Origin: Mycoplasma_H phocimorsus
Lineage (GTDB): Bacteria > Bacillota_I > Bacilli_A > Mycoplasmatales > Metamycoplasmataceae
Assembly: GCF_030077865.1 (NCBI RefSeq)
Contig: NZ_JASDDP010000019.1
Direction: 5' to 3' (one strand)
DNA: 64,000 bases
This document shows, one piece after another, positions 39,875-59,135 of the stretch. Below the pieces are notes generated by a model, which made no database searches, had not been told where the DNA came from, and saw only the letters and a list, made by a program, of their open reading frames with translations. The number at the start of each line of letters is the position of its first letter. The first letter of the stretch is position 1. The position numbers and the translations under genes were made by a program.

Positions 39875-39951
39875 GGACCTATAGCTCAATTGGTTAGAGC
39901 ACCCGGCTCATAACCGGTAGGTTGCAGGTTCAAGTCCTGCTGGGTCCACCA
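39875..39951 (+). tRNA. tRNA-Ile2 (CAU, lysidine-modified)
   Basis: Anticodon loop CTCATAA (CAT) in a body with acceptor GGACCTA/TGGGTCC that is close to Firmicute tRNA-Ile2; C34 would be modified to lysidine by TilS to read AUA. The alternative is a second Met tRNA. Confidence 0.8.
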
Positions 39952-39952
39952 A

Positions 39953-40045
39953 GGGCAATTACCCAAGTCCGGCTGAAGGGATCAGTCTTGAAAACTGACA
40001 GGGGCTTCACGGCCCGCGGGGGTTCGAATCCCTCATTGCCCGCCA
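39953..40045 (+). tRNA. tRNA-Ser(UGA)
   Basis: Acceptor GGGCAAT/ATTGCCC, loop CTTGAAA (anticodon TGA), long variable arm, CCA end. Begins one base after tRNA-Ile2. Confidence 0.95.
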
Positions 40046-40097
40046 TATACCTGTTTTGCAGGTACTAAATTAAAATTAAATATATATAAAATCATAT

Positions 40098-40174
40098 CGC
40101 GGAGTGGAGCAGGTTGGAAGCTCGTCGGGCTCATAACCCGAAGGTCATAGGTTCAAGTCCTATCTCCGCAACCA
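40098..40174 (+). tRNA. Initiator tRNA-fMet(CAU)
   Basis: Three G-C pairs in the anticodon stem (TCGGG/CCCGA), loop CTCATAA, and an unpaired C1-A72 at the acceptor end, the marks of bacterial initiator tRNA and Fmt recognition. Confidence 0.95.
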
Positions 40175-40176
40175 AT

Positions 40177-40252
40177 GGTCCAGTGGTAAAGTGGTTAATA
40201 CGCCTCCCTGTCACGGAGGAGATCGCGGGTTCGATCCCCGTCTGGACCGCCA
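40177..40252 (+). tRNA. tRNA-Asp(GUC)
   Basis: Acceptor GGTCCAG/CTGGACC, loop CTGTCAC (anticodon GTC), CCA end. Confidence 0.95.
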
Positions 40253-40253
40253 T

Positions 40254-40329
40254 GGCTCTGTAGCTCAGTAGGTAGAGCAACGGATTGAAGCTCCGTGTGT
40301 CGCTGGTTCGATTCCTGCCGGAGCCACCA
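40254..40329 (+). tRNA. tRNA-Phe(GAA)
   Basis: Acceptor GGCTCTG/CGGAGCC, loop TTGAAGC (anticodon GAA), CCA end. Last of the cluster; a terminator follows. Confidence 0.95.
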
Positions 40330-40342
40330 TATGATTAAAATC

Positions 40343-40366
40343 ACCTGATAGTTTCAGGTTTTTTTA
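40343..40366 (+). terminator. Terminator of the tRNA cluster
   Basis: ACCTGA (40343-40348) pairs with TCAGGT (40354-40359), followed by T residues. Confidence 0.8.
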
Positions 40367-40417
40367 TTATCTTCTTTATTTTTGTTATACAATACTGTAA
40401 ATAAAAAGGGGAAAGAT

Positions 40418-40963
40418 ATGGAAAAACACAATGAAGTAGATAAGATTTTATTTTCGCAAGAACAACTAGAAGCTCGTATTAGTGAGCTTTCTACTTGAGT
40501 TAATGAAACCTATAAAAATGAAAAAGAACCACTAATTATGGTAGGTCTTTTAAAAGGGGCATTACCTTTTATGATGCAATTAATAAAAGGAGTTGAAGTT
40601 GAGTGCATTTTAGACTTTATGATTGTTTCATCTTATGGAGATAATTTTCAGTCAACAAATAATGTGAAAATTGTTCTTGACTTGGACAGAGATATTACAG
40701 ATAAAAATATTTTAATTGTAGAAGAAATTATAGATACTGGACAAACACTTGATAAAGTTAAAAAACTTCTTTTAGCAAGAAAACCAAAAAGTTTAAAAAT
40801 TATTACATTACTTGAAAAGAAAATACATAGAAAAACTGATGTTTTTCCAGATATATATGGTTTTGAAATAGGTGATGAATTTGTTATTGGCTTTGGTTTA
40901 GATTTAAAAGATCGTTTAAGAAATCTTCCTTATATTGGGACATATAACCTAAAAAAACAGTAG
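40418..40963 (+). CDS. hpt: Hypoxanthine phosphoribosyltransferase
   Basis: 181 residues, one TGA Trp at codon 27. Purine salvage: base + PRPP to IMP or GMP. MVGLLKGALPFM near the N terminus, the PRPP loop ILIVEEIIDTGQTL, and a C-terminal DEFVIGFGLDLKDRLRNLPYIG. ATG 40418 follows AAGGGGAAAG. Convergent with fpg across a shared terminator. Confidence 0.95.
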
Positions 40964-40982
40964 CCTAAAAAACTACTGTTTT
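40954..40982. terminator. Bidirectional terminator between hpt and fpg
   Basis: 40954-40963 (AAAACAGTAG) pairs with 40973-40982 (CTACTGTTTT), T runs on both strands; overlaps the hpt stop. Confidence 0.85.
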
Positions 40983-40983
40983 C

Positions 40984-41799
40984 CTACTTTTGACAATAAG
41001 AGCAATAATATGTCCCTCTTCCATTAACTTTTATTTTAATTATTAAGTTATCGCATTTAAGACATTTCCCCCCTTCTTTATTATGAACTTTTAAAAAGTT
41101 TTGATATGAACCCTCTTGAAAATTTAATGACTGATAACTTGAAATTGTAGATCCACCCAAAATAGTTGATTCATCCATAATTCTGGTTGAATTATCAAGA
41201 ATATTTTTTAATTCTTCCTTAGATATATTTTTTGCTTTTCTATTAGGATTTATTTTTGATGCCCATAATGCTTCATTTACATAAATATTTCCTAAACCAA
41301 CTACTAAACTTTGGTCTAGTAAAGCGGTTTTAATAGCAATATTCTTTTTAAGTAGCTTAAAATGCAACTCATTTAAATTTGTTTCAGCAGGAATTTTTGC
41401 TAATTTTGATAGAGGTAATATTTTATTATAATTATCGATATTTCTTAAATGAAAAGTTCCGAACATTCTTGAATCAGAATAACATAAAGATTCATCATTG
41501 TCAAGTTTGAAAACTAAATATGTATGTTTTGGAAAATTTCCCTTTTTAATAGTAGCATATTTTCCTTCCATTCTTAAGTGTGATAAAATAATATTATTAT
41601 TAGAAAGAAAAAATAAAAGAAATTTTCCTCTATTAGTTATATCAATTATTTTTTGATTGATTATTGCTTTTTTAAAAGTGAATGAATCAATTTCCTTAAT
41701 AAATTTAGTGTTTATAATATCAATATCAATAATAGTTTTATTTAAAATTGCATTTTTTAAACTTTTGGCAACAACACGCACTTCCGGTAATTCAGGCAT
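40984..41799 (-). CDS. fpg: Formamidopyrimidine-DNA glycosylase
   Basis: 271 residues. Removes oxidised purines (8-oxoG). PELPEV follows the initiator Met, giving the catalytic Pro and Glu; the middle has RGKFLLFFLSNN, LRMEGKY; the helix-two-turn-helix precedes a C-terminal zinc finger with CLKCDNL and YYCSYCQK. The start ATG 41799 has AAGGAG upstream. Confidence 0.97.
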   Translation of the reverse strand: MPELPEVRVVAKSLKNAILNKTIIDIDIINTKFIKEIDSFTFKKAIINQKIIDITNRGKFLLFFLSNNNIILSHLRMEGKYATIKKGNFPKHTYLVFKLDNDESLCYSDSRMFGTFHLRNIDNYNKILPLSKLAKIPAETNLNELHFKLLKKNIAIKTALLDQSLVVGLGNIYVNEALWASKINPNRKAKNISKEELKNILDNSTRIMDESTILGGSTISSYQSLNFQEGSYQNFLKVHNKEGGKCLKCDNLIIKIKVNGRGTYYCSYCQK

Positions 41800-41898
41800 A
41801 AAACTCCTTTTTAATAATTATAAACTAAATTTTTTTTAAATAATGCTGTTTTTTTATTATTGAATTTTGAAAATAATTTATAATAATATTTGGCTATT

Positions 41899-41974
41899 AG
41901 GAGTATAGTTCAATCGGTAGAACAACGGGCTTCAACCCCGTGTGTTGTGGGTTCGAGTCCTGCTACTCCTGCCA
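41899..41974 (+). tRNA. tRNA-Trp(UCA), reads UGA
   Basis: Acceptor AGGAGTA/TACTCCT, loop CTTCAAC (anticodon TCA), CCA end. This tRNA is what allows UGA to be Trp. A second tryptophan tRNA with CCA anticodon is at 54245. Confidence 0.95.
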
Positions 41975-42060
41975 TTTTTTATATTTTTACAAAAATTCCT
42001 AATTTTTTCCTTTTTTGAGAATTTATTAAGACTCTTTGTTATTACGAATGAGGTAAACAT

Positions 42061-43026
42061 ATGGAACAAAAAAATAAATTAAAAGAGCTCATTAAAGAGA
42101 TCGAAAAAAAATACGGAAAAGAGACATTATTAATGCTAGGTGAAAAACCCTCTTTAGAAGTAGAAACATTTTCAACAGGTTCATTACTCCTTAATAATGC
42201 TTTAGGAATAAATGGATGACCCAAAGGAAGAATCATTGAAATTTTTGGACCAGAATCTTCTGGTAAAACAACAATGAGCTTACATGCTATAGCTGAAGTT
42301 CAAAAACGTGGTGGAACAGCAGTTTTTATTGATGTAGAGCACTCTATTGACCCGAATTATGCTAAAAATTTAGGAGTTAATATTGATAAATTATTATTAT
42401 CACAACCAGATAGCGGAGAAAAAGCTTTAGAAATTGTTGATATTTTAGCTAGAAGTGGTCATATTGATCTTATTGTAATAGATTCAGTAGCAGCTTTAGT
42501 CCCTGAAGTAGAATTGAATGGAGAGATGAAAGATCAAACTATTGGTTCACAAGCAAGATTAATGTCAAAAGCATTAAGAAAAATAACAGCAACTTTATCA
42601 AAAAATAATACTTCGATTATTTTTATAAATCAAGTAAGAGAAAAAATTGGTGTGATATTTGGAAACCCTGAAACTACACCTGGAGGAAGAGCATTAAAAT
42701 TTTATGCTTCAATTCGAGTAGAAGTAAGAAAACTATCGCAGATTACGGAAAACAAAGAAACACTTGGCAATGGTATTAAAATGAAAGTGGTAAAAAATAA
42801 ACTAGCCCCACCATTTAAAACTGTTGAATCTGAAATTATTTATTCAAAAGGAATAAATATAATAGGAGAAATTATTCAATTAGCTATAGAAAAAGGAGTA
42901 ATAGAGCGCAAAGGGGCATGATACTCTTACAATAATGAAAATATTGCTCAAGGAATTTCAAATTTAACAACCCTTCTTAAAGAAAATGAAGATTTATATA
43001 ATGAAATTTTGAAACAATTGAATTAA
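42061..43026 (+). CDS. recA: Recombinase RecA
   Basis: 321 residues, about 30 short of E. coli RecA, lacking the acidic C-terminal tail. Walker A GPESSGKTT (about 66-74), catalytic Glu in VEHSIDP (usually AEHALDP), Walker B LIVIDSVAALVP, QARLMSKALRKIT, and FINQVREKIGVIFGNPETT with the L2 loop. AATGAGGTAAAC precedes ATG 42061. ymdB follows 36 nt later but with its own -10. Confidence 0.97.
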
Positions 43027-43062
43027 ATTATTTTAATTAATATATATAATTATTAATGAAAC

Positions 43063-43872
43063 ATGAAAAAACAAGAAAACAAAAAGTTAAAAATTTTATT
43101 TTTAGGTGATATTTTTGGAGAACCAGGCATCAAAATAGTAGAAAAAGAGTTACCGAGCATCATTGCTCAACATAAAATAGATTTTGTTATTGCTCAAGCT
43201 GAAAATGTTAGTGGAAGAAAAGGATTTATTCCTTCTGATTATAATCGTTTAAAATTAGCAGGAGTTAATGTTTTTACATTAGGCAACCATGTATGAGCAA
43301 ATGAAGATATTCATGAAATTATTGAAAATGAAGATGTAATTAGGCCAGCTAATATATCAAGTCACTATCCAGGCAAAGGGACAAATATTTTTTATATTAA
43401 TAATATTAGTATTAGAATAACATCTTTAATGGGTATTACTTTTAATAAATTAAATCGGCCTTGAAATGAAGAATATGCGGATAATTTTTTTGATAAAATT
43501 GATGAAATTCTTCTTGAAGAAAAAACAGATTTTCATTTTATAGATTTTCATGGTGAAACTACAAGTGAAAAGCATGTAATAGCTTTATATTTAGATGGAA
43601 AAATTAATGGACTAGCAGGAACTCATACTCATGTACAAACTAATGATGATCAAATATTGCCAAATGGCACTTTATATATATCAGATGCTGGAATGTGTGG
43701 CCCAATACAAAGTGCTATTGGTGTAAGTTTTGAAAGTGTTTATTTAAAAATGAGATATAATGAAAATTCTCGTTTTAGTGTAAGCAATAATAAATGCCAA
43801 ATTAATGGTGTTGTAATGGAATTTAATACTGATTTATTACAACAATCTATATATAAAATAAAACAAATTTAA
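43063..43872 (+). CDS. ymdB: YmdB-family metallophosphoesterase (TIGR00282)
   Basis: 269 residues. Metal-binding motifs are intact: FLGDIFGEPG, AENVSG, LGNHVW (Trp is TGA), FIDFHGE and GTHTHVQT. B. subtilis YmdB is a 2',3'-cAMP/cAMP phosphodiesterase linked to developmental switching; the substrate here is not known. TATAAT at 43045-43050 leaves about six bases to ATG 43063, with no SD: a near-leaderless transcript. Confidence 0.92.
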
Positions 43873-43891
43873 TAGAATAGGTTTTATAAAG

Positions 43892-43918
43892 TTATCATTA
43901 TTTGATGATAATTTTTTA
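43892..43918 (+). terminator. Terminator of ymdB
   Basis: TTATCAT (43892-43898) pairs with ATGATAA (43905-43911), followed by TTTTTT. Confidence 0.8.
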
Positions 43919-44182
43919 TTTTTGATTATATTTAAATATTTTTTGCATATTTATTTTTTTATTAAACAACAAAAAAATTTTTATTTTTTTTGTACATTTT
44001 ATATTTTTATGTATAATGCATATACTTAATATTAATATAAGAAAAAGTCATCAGAAAAAAATAAAAAAATAATTTTGATTTTTAAATATTTATATATAAT
44101 ATTAGTACATTGATTTGTTAGTAAAATATTATATCAATGTAGTAGTTCTTTGAAAACTAGATATGAAATCATAACAGTCAAT
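43919..44182 (+). promoter_or_regulatory. Promoter and leader region of rRNA operon 1
   Basis: AT-rich. TTGATT (44075-44080) and TATAAT (44095-44100) with an unusually short 14-base spacer are the likely promoter; the same arrangement precedes operon 2. The leader contains GTAGTTCTTTGAAAACT (boxA-like). 44153-44167 pairs with 45809-45823 to form the 16S processing stem. Confidence 0.6.
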
Positions 44183-45715
<1,533 letters not shown>

Positions 45716-46040
45716 ACGGAGAGTACAATCTTTTTACTTGGCAATTTACCAAAATCTTTAATACACTTTAAGTATTAAAGTCTGTTATGTTAATGGTGCC
45801 AACATTTATTCATATCTAGTTTTGAGAGTTCTACTCTCTAAAAAAGTAGTTCTTTGAAAACTGAATGCATTAATATGAAAAGACATCAAATTAAAAATTA
45901 GTTTTTATAGTTTTATAAAAAATAATTTTACTGAGTTAAATTTAAATAGATGATTATTTAAATGTCTTAAAATACTTAATAAAAACAAAACAACAATAGG
46001 AAAATACTATACTTAATCAACTTGAAATAAGTAAGAGTAA
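45716..46040 (+). other. 16S-23S spacer without tRNA
   Basis: 325 bases, no tRNA. 45809-45823 closes the 16S processing stem with the leader; TAGTTCTTTGAAAACTGAATGC (45848-45869 region) repeats the boxA-like motif, and 45861-45874 pairs with 48981-48994 beyond 23S to form the 23S processing stem. Confidence 0.8.
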
Positions 46041-48938
<2,898 letters not shown>

Positions 48939-49010
48939 ATTTAAGTTTTTTGAGATATTTAAATGACCATTTATTAATAAATTAATGCATTCAGTTTTTA
49001 AAGAATTATT

Positions 49011-49032
49011 AACACCTATAGGGTGTTTTTTT
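49011..49032 (+). terminator. Terminator of rRNA operon 1
   Basis: AACACC (49011-49016) pairs with GGTGTT (49022-49027), then seven T. Confidence 0.8.
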
Positions 49033-49370
49033 AAATTTTAAAGCAATTTAAAAATACTAATAAAATATTTTATTATACATCATATGGTAATAATATTTAT
49101 AGTTTTTTGTATTATAGTAATGTAAAAAAATAGCACAAAAATAACATTAAAAAATTTATATTTTTTTTATATTTATTTAAAATTATAACATATAATATAA
49201 CTACTTAATATTTAATAATATATGTAATAACGTTAATTTATTAAAAATAAAAAATAAATTTTTGTTTTTAATAAATTATTATATAATATTAAGGCATTAA
49301 ATTTTAATAAATATTAAAAATTTAATGTAGTAGTTCTTTGAAAACTAGATATGAAATCATAACAGTCAAT
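49033..49370 (+). promoter_or_regulatory. Intergenic and promoter region of rRNA operon 2
   Basis: AT-rich and no gene seen. TTGTTT (49262-49267) and TATAAT (49282-49287) with a 14-base spacer mirror the promoter of operon 1, although the surrounding sequence differs; the repeat resumes at about 49324. Operon 2 therefore seems to have its own promoter. Confidence 0.6.
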
Positions 49371-50903
<1,533 letters not shown>

Positions 50904-51227
50904 ACGGAGAGTACAATCTTTTTACTTGGCAATTTACCAAAATCTTTAATACACTTTAAGTATTAAAGTCTGTTATGTTAATGGTGCCAACATTTATTCA
51001 TATCTAGTTTTGAGAGTTCTACTCTCTAAAAAAGTAGTTCTTTGAAAACTGAATGCATTAATATGAAAAGACATCAAATTAAAAATTAGTTTTTATAGTT
51101 TTATAAAAAATAATTTTACTGAGTTAAATTTAAATAGATGATTATTTAAATGTCTTAAAATACTTAATAAAAACAAAACAACAATAGGAAAATACTATAC
51201 TTAATCAACTTGAAATAAGTAAGAGTA
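50904..51227 (+). other. 16S-23S spacer, copy 2
   Basis: Same sequence as 45716-46040 by inspection, including boxA-like and processing-stem segments; no tRNA. Confidence 0.8.
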
Positions 51228-54126
<2,899 letters not shown>

Positions 54127-54198
54127 ATTTAAGTTTTTTGAGATATTTAAATGACCATTTATTAATAAATTAATGCATTCAGTTTTTAAAGAATTATT

Positions 54199-54218
54199 AA
54201 CACCTATAGGGTGTTTTT
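54199..54218 (+). terminator. Terminator of rRNA operon 2
   Basis: AACACC (54199-54204) pairs with GGTGTT (54210-54215), followed by T residues interrupted by one A. Confidence 0.75.
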
Positions 54219-54244
54219 ATTTTTTTATGATATAATAAATAAAT

Positions 54245-54319
54245 GGAGGTTTAGTATAATGGCTAGTACTGCAGACTCCAAACCTGCTTGTGTGGGTTCG
54301 ATTCCTACAACCTCTGCCA
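54245..54319 (+). tRNA. tRNA-Trp(CCA)
   Basis: GGAGGTT acceptor paired with AACCTCT (G1-U72), D stem AGTA/TACT, loop CTCCAAA with U33 before anticodon CCA, T arm and encoded CCA. Reading the loop as Gly(TCC) would break U33. It reads UGG, complementing tRNA-Trp(UCA) at 41899. Confidence 0.85.
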
Positions 54320-54322
54320 TAT

Positions 54323-54355
54323 AAAAAAGCAATTGCCAAAACAATTGCTTTTTTT
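54323..54355. terminator. Bidirectional terminator between tRNA-Trp and uvrC
   Basis: 54323-54335 (A6 then GCAATTG) pairs with 54342-54355 (CAATTGC then T7). Confidence 0.85.
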
Positions 54356-56007
54356 TATTTTAAATAATCATATATTTTTTTACCAAATTTATTTCCTACA
54401 CATTCGCAAAGCTCATTTAAAGAAGCATTTTCAATAGCTTCATAAGTTGAAAAGTTGGAAATTAGCTTATTAACTGTAGCTTCACCTATACCTGGAATAT
54501 TTAGTAATGTATCAACAAAATAGCTTTTTATTTTTGCTTTATTCATTTTTATTTTTGCTAATTTATCAACTTTATATTGAATATTTTTAATATAATTAAG
54601 TAAATTAGAATTTTCTATAAAAATAGGAATATTTTTAAATATTAAATATTTAGCAATGTGGTATTCATTTTTAACAATGCCAATAATATTAATTTCATTA
54701 TTAATAGTTTCTTTTATAGCTTTAATTTGAGCCTTTGCACCATCAACAAATATTGTATCAATATTTCAATTTGATATTAAATGATGTTTAGTAATTATTT
54801 CACCTAATTCTTTCATTAAATAAAAGTCAGAATTGGATTTGCTACTTAATTTAAAATATCTATTTAAGTTATTTTGGAGTATACCATTAATATAAGTATT
54901 TATAGCACCAATTTTATCTTTTTGAGAAGTATGAGAAATATCTAATATTAAAAAATTATTAATTTTAATCTTAAGAAGTTTATTAAACATTAAAAGAATA
55001 TTTTTAGCAGTTTTTTGTTGTGAAATAAATGTTTTAATATTATTACTTAAGTTTAATTTACATAAATCAAAAACCATTTTTAATTCACCTCTTTGAGGAA
55101 ATGTTATTTTATAATTTTCTAAAATTATATCTTTTATATTTGTATCAAGTATAAGCTGTGTATCACTATTATAGTAATTATTAAATATATATTCATTAAT
55201 TGAGTTTGCAAAATTTAGTTCTGTTTTAGCTATAATAAAATTTGAAGAAAGTTGCATACCACCCCTATAATAAAGTGTTTGAACATATAAAATATCATCA
55301 TTTTTTTCAAATGCCAATACATCAATATTATTTGTTTTATTTATTTCTATATTTTGAACATCGTTAAATGAATTTAATGTTTCAAGTAATTTATTATCTT
55401 CATTAGCTAATTCAAACTCAAGATTATTTGAATATTTTTCAATATTATTTTCTAATTCTGTTTTAAATTTTTTAATATTTTTAAGTTTAAATATAATTTC
55501 ATTATATTTACTCTCTCAGTATTTTTCATCTACAATCTTAATTTTGATACCATTTTCATATAAATATTTTGAAGATAAATTATCAATTAGCTGTTTTATT
55601 CCGCCATGAGGAATAAAGGGTCCAAATGTAAATCCAGTATCTTTTGAATGATATATTCTTTTGAATAATAATGTTTTGCTACTGTAATTAATGTTTAAAT
55701 ATGGATATTTACGATCATCAAGTAATAATATATTGTATCTAGGTCGATGTTTTTTTATTAATTCTTGTTCTAGTTTCAAAGCTTCACGTTCATTTCTAGT
55801 ATACATAACTGAAAAATAATAAATTTTATTAACCATCGTTTCAGTTTTAAATGAATTAATACGACCTTTAAAATATTGTTTCATTCTATTTTTAAGTTTT
55901 ATAGCTTTGCCAATATACATAATTTCTTGATTAGCATCAAGTCAAATATAAATACCAGGCGAATTTAAAACACTATCTAATTGTCTTATTTCATTAATTT
56001 TTAACAT
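54355..56007 (-). CDS. uvrC: Excinuclease ABC subunit C
   Basis: 550 residues, shorter than the usual 590-610. GIY-YIG nuclease: SPGIYIWLDANQEIMYIGKA then LEQELIKKHRPRYNILLLDD. A weak UVR-like segment (LENNIEKYSNNLEFELANED) replaces the usual one, with RD changed to DN. RNase H-like half: LILDISHTSQKD and TIFVDGAKAQI, but the RDEAHRF element that carries the catalytic His reads roughly KVDKLAK. The C-terminal HhH IPGIGEATVNKLIS is intact. Makes the two incisions with UvrB; activity of the second nuclease is uncertain. Confidence 0.93.
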
Positions 56008-56231
56008 AATTAAAATTATACAATTTTATAAGTAAATTTTAATCTGGCAATTATTAATCATTTTTAAAAATAATATTTATTATATTTACTATTAAATAGT
56101 TATTTTATTCTTTAATAAATACAATAACTTTTTATATTCATATAAAATTAAAATATTGCTTATTTATATAGCTAATAAGAGGTTTTTTTAATAATTATTA
56201 TATAATTATTAATATTTTATAAAGGGGATTT

Positions 56232-58163
56232 ATGTCACAAAATAGTAGTTCATATGATTCAAGCAGTATACAAGTTTTAGAAGGTCTTGAAGCAGTAAGA
56301 AAAAGACCGGGAATGTACATCGGCAGTATAGGAAAAAAAGGATTACATCATTTAATTTGAGAAATTGTTGATAATTCAATAGATGAGGCTATGGCTGGGT
56401 TTGCTTCAGAAGTTAAAATTATAATTGGAAATGATGGTTCTGTTTCAGTTGAAGATAATGGTAGAGGCATACCTGTTTCTAAACATCCTAAAACAGGATT
56501 ATCGGCTGTTGAAACTGTTTTAAGTGTTTTACATGCTGGTGGAAAATTTGATTCTACCACTTATAAAGTTTCTGGAGGATTACATGGTGTAGGTGCTTCT
56601 GTAGTTAATGCTCTTAGTGAAGAACTTGAAGCATGAGTAAAAAGAGAAGGAAAAATTCATTATGTTAAATTTAATAATGGTGGCAAGAGTTTAAAACCAT
56701 TAGAAATTATTGGTGTAGTTGATGATAATTCAACCGGAACAATTATTAAATTTAAACCTGATTTTACAATTATGGAAAATAATGATTTTGATTTATCTAT
56801 TATTCTAGATCACGCAAAACAAATAGCATATTTAAATAAAGGAATTTTAATTTCAGTTACTGATGAAAGAGTTAACTATTTTAAAAGTTTTTGTTTTGAA
56901 GGCGGGATTATTGATTATATTAATGAGCTAAATAAAAATAGAAGAGTTTTAAATATTGCCCCCGTTTATGCTGAAGGAGAATATCCTGGTAAAGATGATA
57001 TTCCAGTAACAGTCGAAGTTGCTTTACAATATGCTGAAAATTTTCAAAGTAATATTATTTCATATGCAAATAATATAATTACTCCTGAAGGCGGGACTCA
57101 TGAAACAGGATTTTTTGATGGTTTATTAAGAATTTTAAATAACTATATAATTACAAATAATTTAATTAAAACAGAAAAAGAAAAATTAACTAGAGACGAT
57201 ATCAAAGAAGGTTTAACTGCAATTATTTCAATTAAGCATACTGATCCATTATTTGAGGGTCAAACAAAGGGAAAACTTGCAAATAAAGATGCAAGAAAAG
57301 CTGTAAATATTGTATTTAGTGAAATATTTGAAAGATATTTAAATGAAAATCCTCAAGAAGCAAAAGAAATTTGTGCAAAAGCACTCTTATCTAAAAAAGG
57401 TAGAGAAGCAGCAATGGCTGCTCGTGAAGCCACTAGAAAAAAATCACCATTTGATATTGGGGCATTACCAGGAAAATTAGCTGATTGTTCTTCGAAAAAT
57501 GCCGAGATAACTGAATTATATATTGTTGAAGGTAATTCGGCTGGCGGTAGTGCAAAGATGGGTAGAGATAGAGAAATTCAGGCCATTTTGCCTTTAAGAG
57601 GTAAAGTAATTAATTCTGAAAAGAATCAATTGCATAAAGTTTTAGCAAATGAAGAAATCAGAACTTTAATTACAGCAATTGGAACAGGCATTGGTGAAGA
57701 ATTCAATATTAATAAAATAAGATACCAAAAAATAATAATAATGACAGACGCAGATGTTGATGGCGCTCATATCAGAACATTACTTTTAACATTTATTTAT
57801 AGATATTTTAGACCATTAATTGAATATGGTTTTGTGTATATAGCACAACCCCCTTTATATAAAATATCTAAAGGAAGACAAATTTGATATGCATATTCAG
57901 ATACCCAAAAAGAACAAATTATTAATCAACATCTTAAAGAACAAAAATATGTAATACAGCGTTATAAAGGTCTTGGAGAAATGGATCCTGAACAACTATG
58001 AGAGACAACAATGGACCCACAAACAAGAAGAATGTTACAAGTTCAAATAAATGACATTAGTGAATCAAATAATATATTCTCAACATTAATGGGCGCAGAT
58101 GTTCTTCCTCGTCGTGAATTTATTGAAGAAAATGCGAAATATGTTAAAAATATAGATGTTTAA
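56232..58163 (+). CDS. gyrB: DNA gyrase subunit B
   Basis: 643 residues. GHKL ATPase: EIVDNSIDEAMAG, EDNGRGIPV, SGGLHGVGASVVNAL; then the transducer; Toprim: VEGNSAGGSAKMGRDRE, LPLRGKVINSEK and IIMTDADVDGAHIRTLLL; C-terminal IQRYKGLGEMDPEQLWETTMDP. AAAGGGGATTT precedes ATG 56232. It is alone: no gyrA or dnaA beside it. parE is the alternative, but the overall length and N terminus favour GyrB. Confidence 0.92.
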
Positions 58164-58195
58164 AAAGTAAGACATACTCTTGTGTCTTACTTTTT
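58162..58195. terminator. Bidirectional terminator after gyrB
   Basis: 58162-58174 pairs with 58183-58195 (AAAAAGTAAGACA/TGTCTTACTTTTT); it also covers the stop of the convergent membrane protein gene. Confidence 0.85.
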
Positions 58196-59074
58196 AATAT
58201 TTTCATATATTTTTTTAATTAATTCTTCTCTAGAAAGATTAGCAAAATCATAAATATTTAATTTTTCTGCCATAGAAGCTAATTGTTCATCTGTTAATGT
58301 TTCTAATTTGTTTAAAATAGGATCAACTTTTTTAACTTCTTCAGTTTTATGATTTTGTGAGCTATTTTGTGTAGAATCTTTTGATTCATCAGAAACATCA
58401 TTTTTTGTATTCTCATCAATATTAATATTAAACATATTGAAAATTTTTTTAATATTTTCATCCTTCATTAGTTGTTGCATTTGTTCGATATTTCTAACAC
58501 TAATAAATGAACGTTTAATAATTGTTATGTTTCTTATTACAAAACCCCATAAAAAAGGTGTTGTTAAATATACAATATATGTTGGTGTTTGAATAATCAA
58601 TAAAATTGAAGAATTATTAGAAGAACTATTAGAAATCAATATAACACTTGAAAAAATAATTTGATAAATAGAAAAAAAAGTCATTATTAAAGTAAATAAA
58701 TTTACCCCACCAGAAATTTTTTCATATGTTTTATTTTTTTCTCCACTAATAAATGATAAAACAAATAATACTGCAGTTCATATTGATATTATTGATAATA
58801 ATAAGGGCTGAACTAATAATTTAACTAAAATCAATTCATTAGTTGGTATAGATCCTTGCTTAGCATTATTGTTAATAATTTCTTCAGCATTTTTTTGAAT
58901 AGTGTTTATTATTAAATCTTTAAAAATGATATTAATTAGCAATTGAATTAAAAATAAGAAAGAAAGAAATATAATTGAGGAAATAGCCGCATACATTCAC
59001 TTCCTAAAATTTATATGATTTTCATTTCATAATTGTTGCACATTTTTAATATTTTTTAAATTTATATTTTTCAT
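58187..59074 (-). CDS. Four-helix membrane protein with cytoplasmic SAP/Rho-N-like tail
   Basis: 295 residues with TGA Trp codons. Membrane helices lie at about 27-52, 85-112, 125-150 and 160-180; the rest is a soluble tail. The last 50 residues (LETLTDEQLASMAEKLNIYD, then LSREELIKKIYE) form the helix-turn-helix pattern of SAP or Rho N-terminal domains, which bind nucleic acid. The linker is rich in Ser, Asp and Lys. AAAGGAATTT precedes ATG 59074. Family not recognised. Confidence 0.75.
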
Positions 59075-59135
59075 TTAAAATTCCTTTCAATTAATAAAAA
59101 TTATATTAAAAAAAAGATACTATATAATATTTTTT

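Noticed and set aside
54245..54319. Reading this tRNA as tRNA-Gly(UCC)
   Set aside because: The loop would have C at position 33 instead of the universal U; the CCA reading keeps U33.
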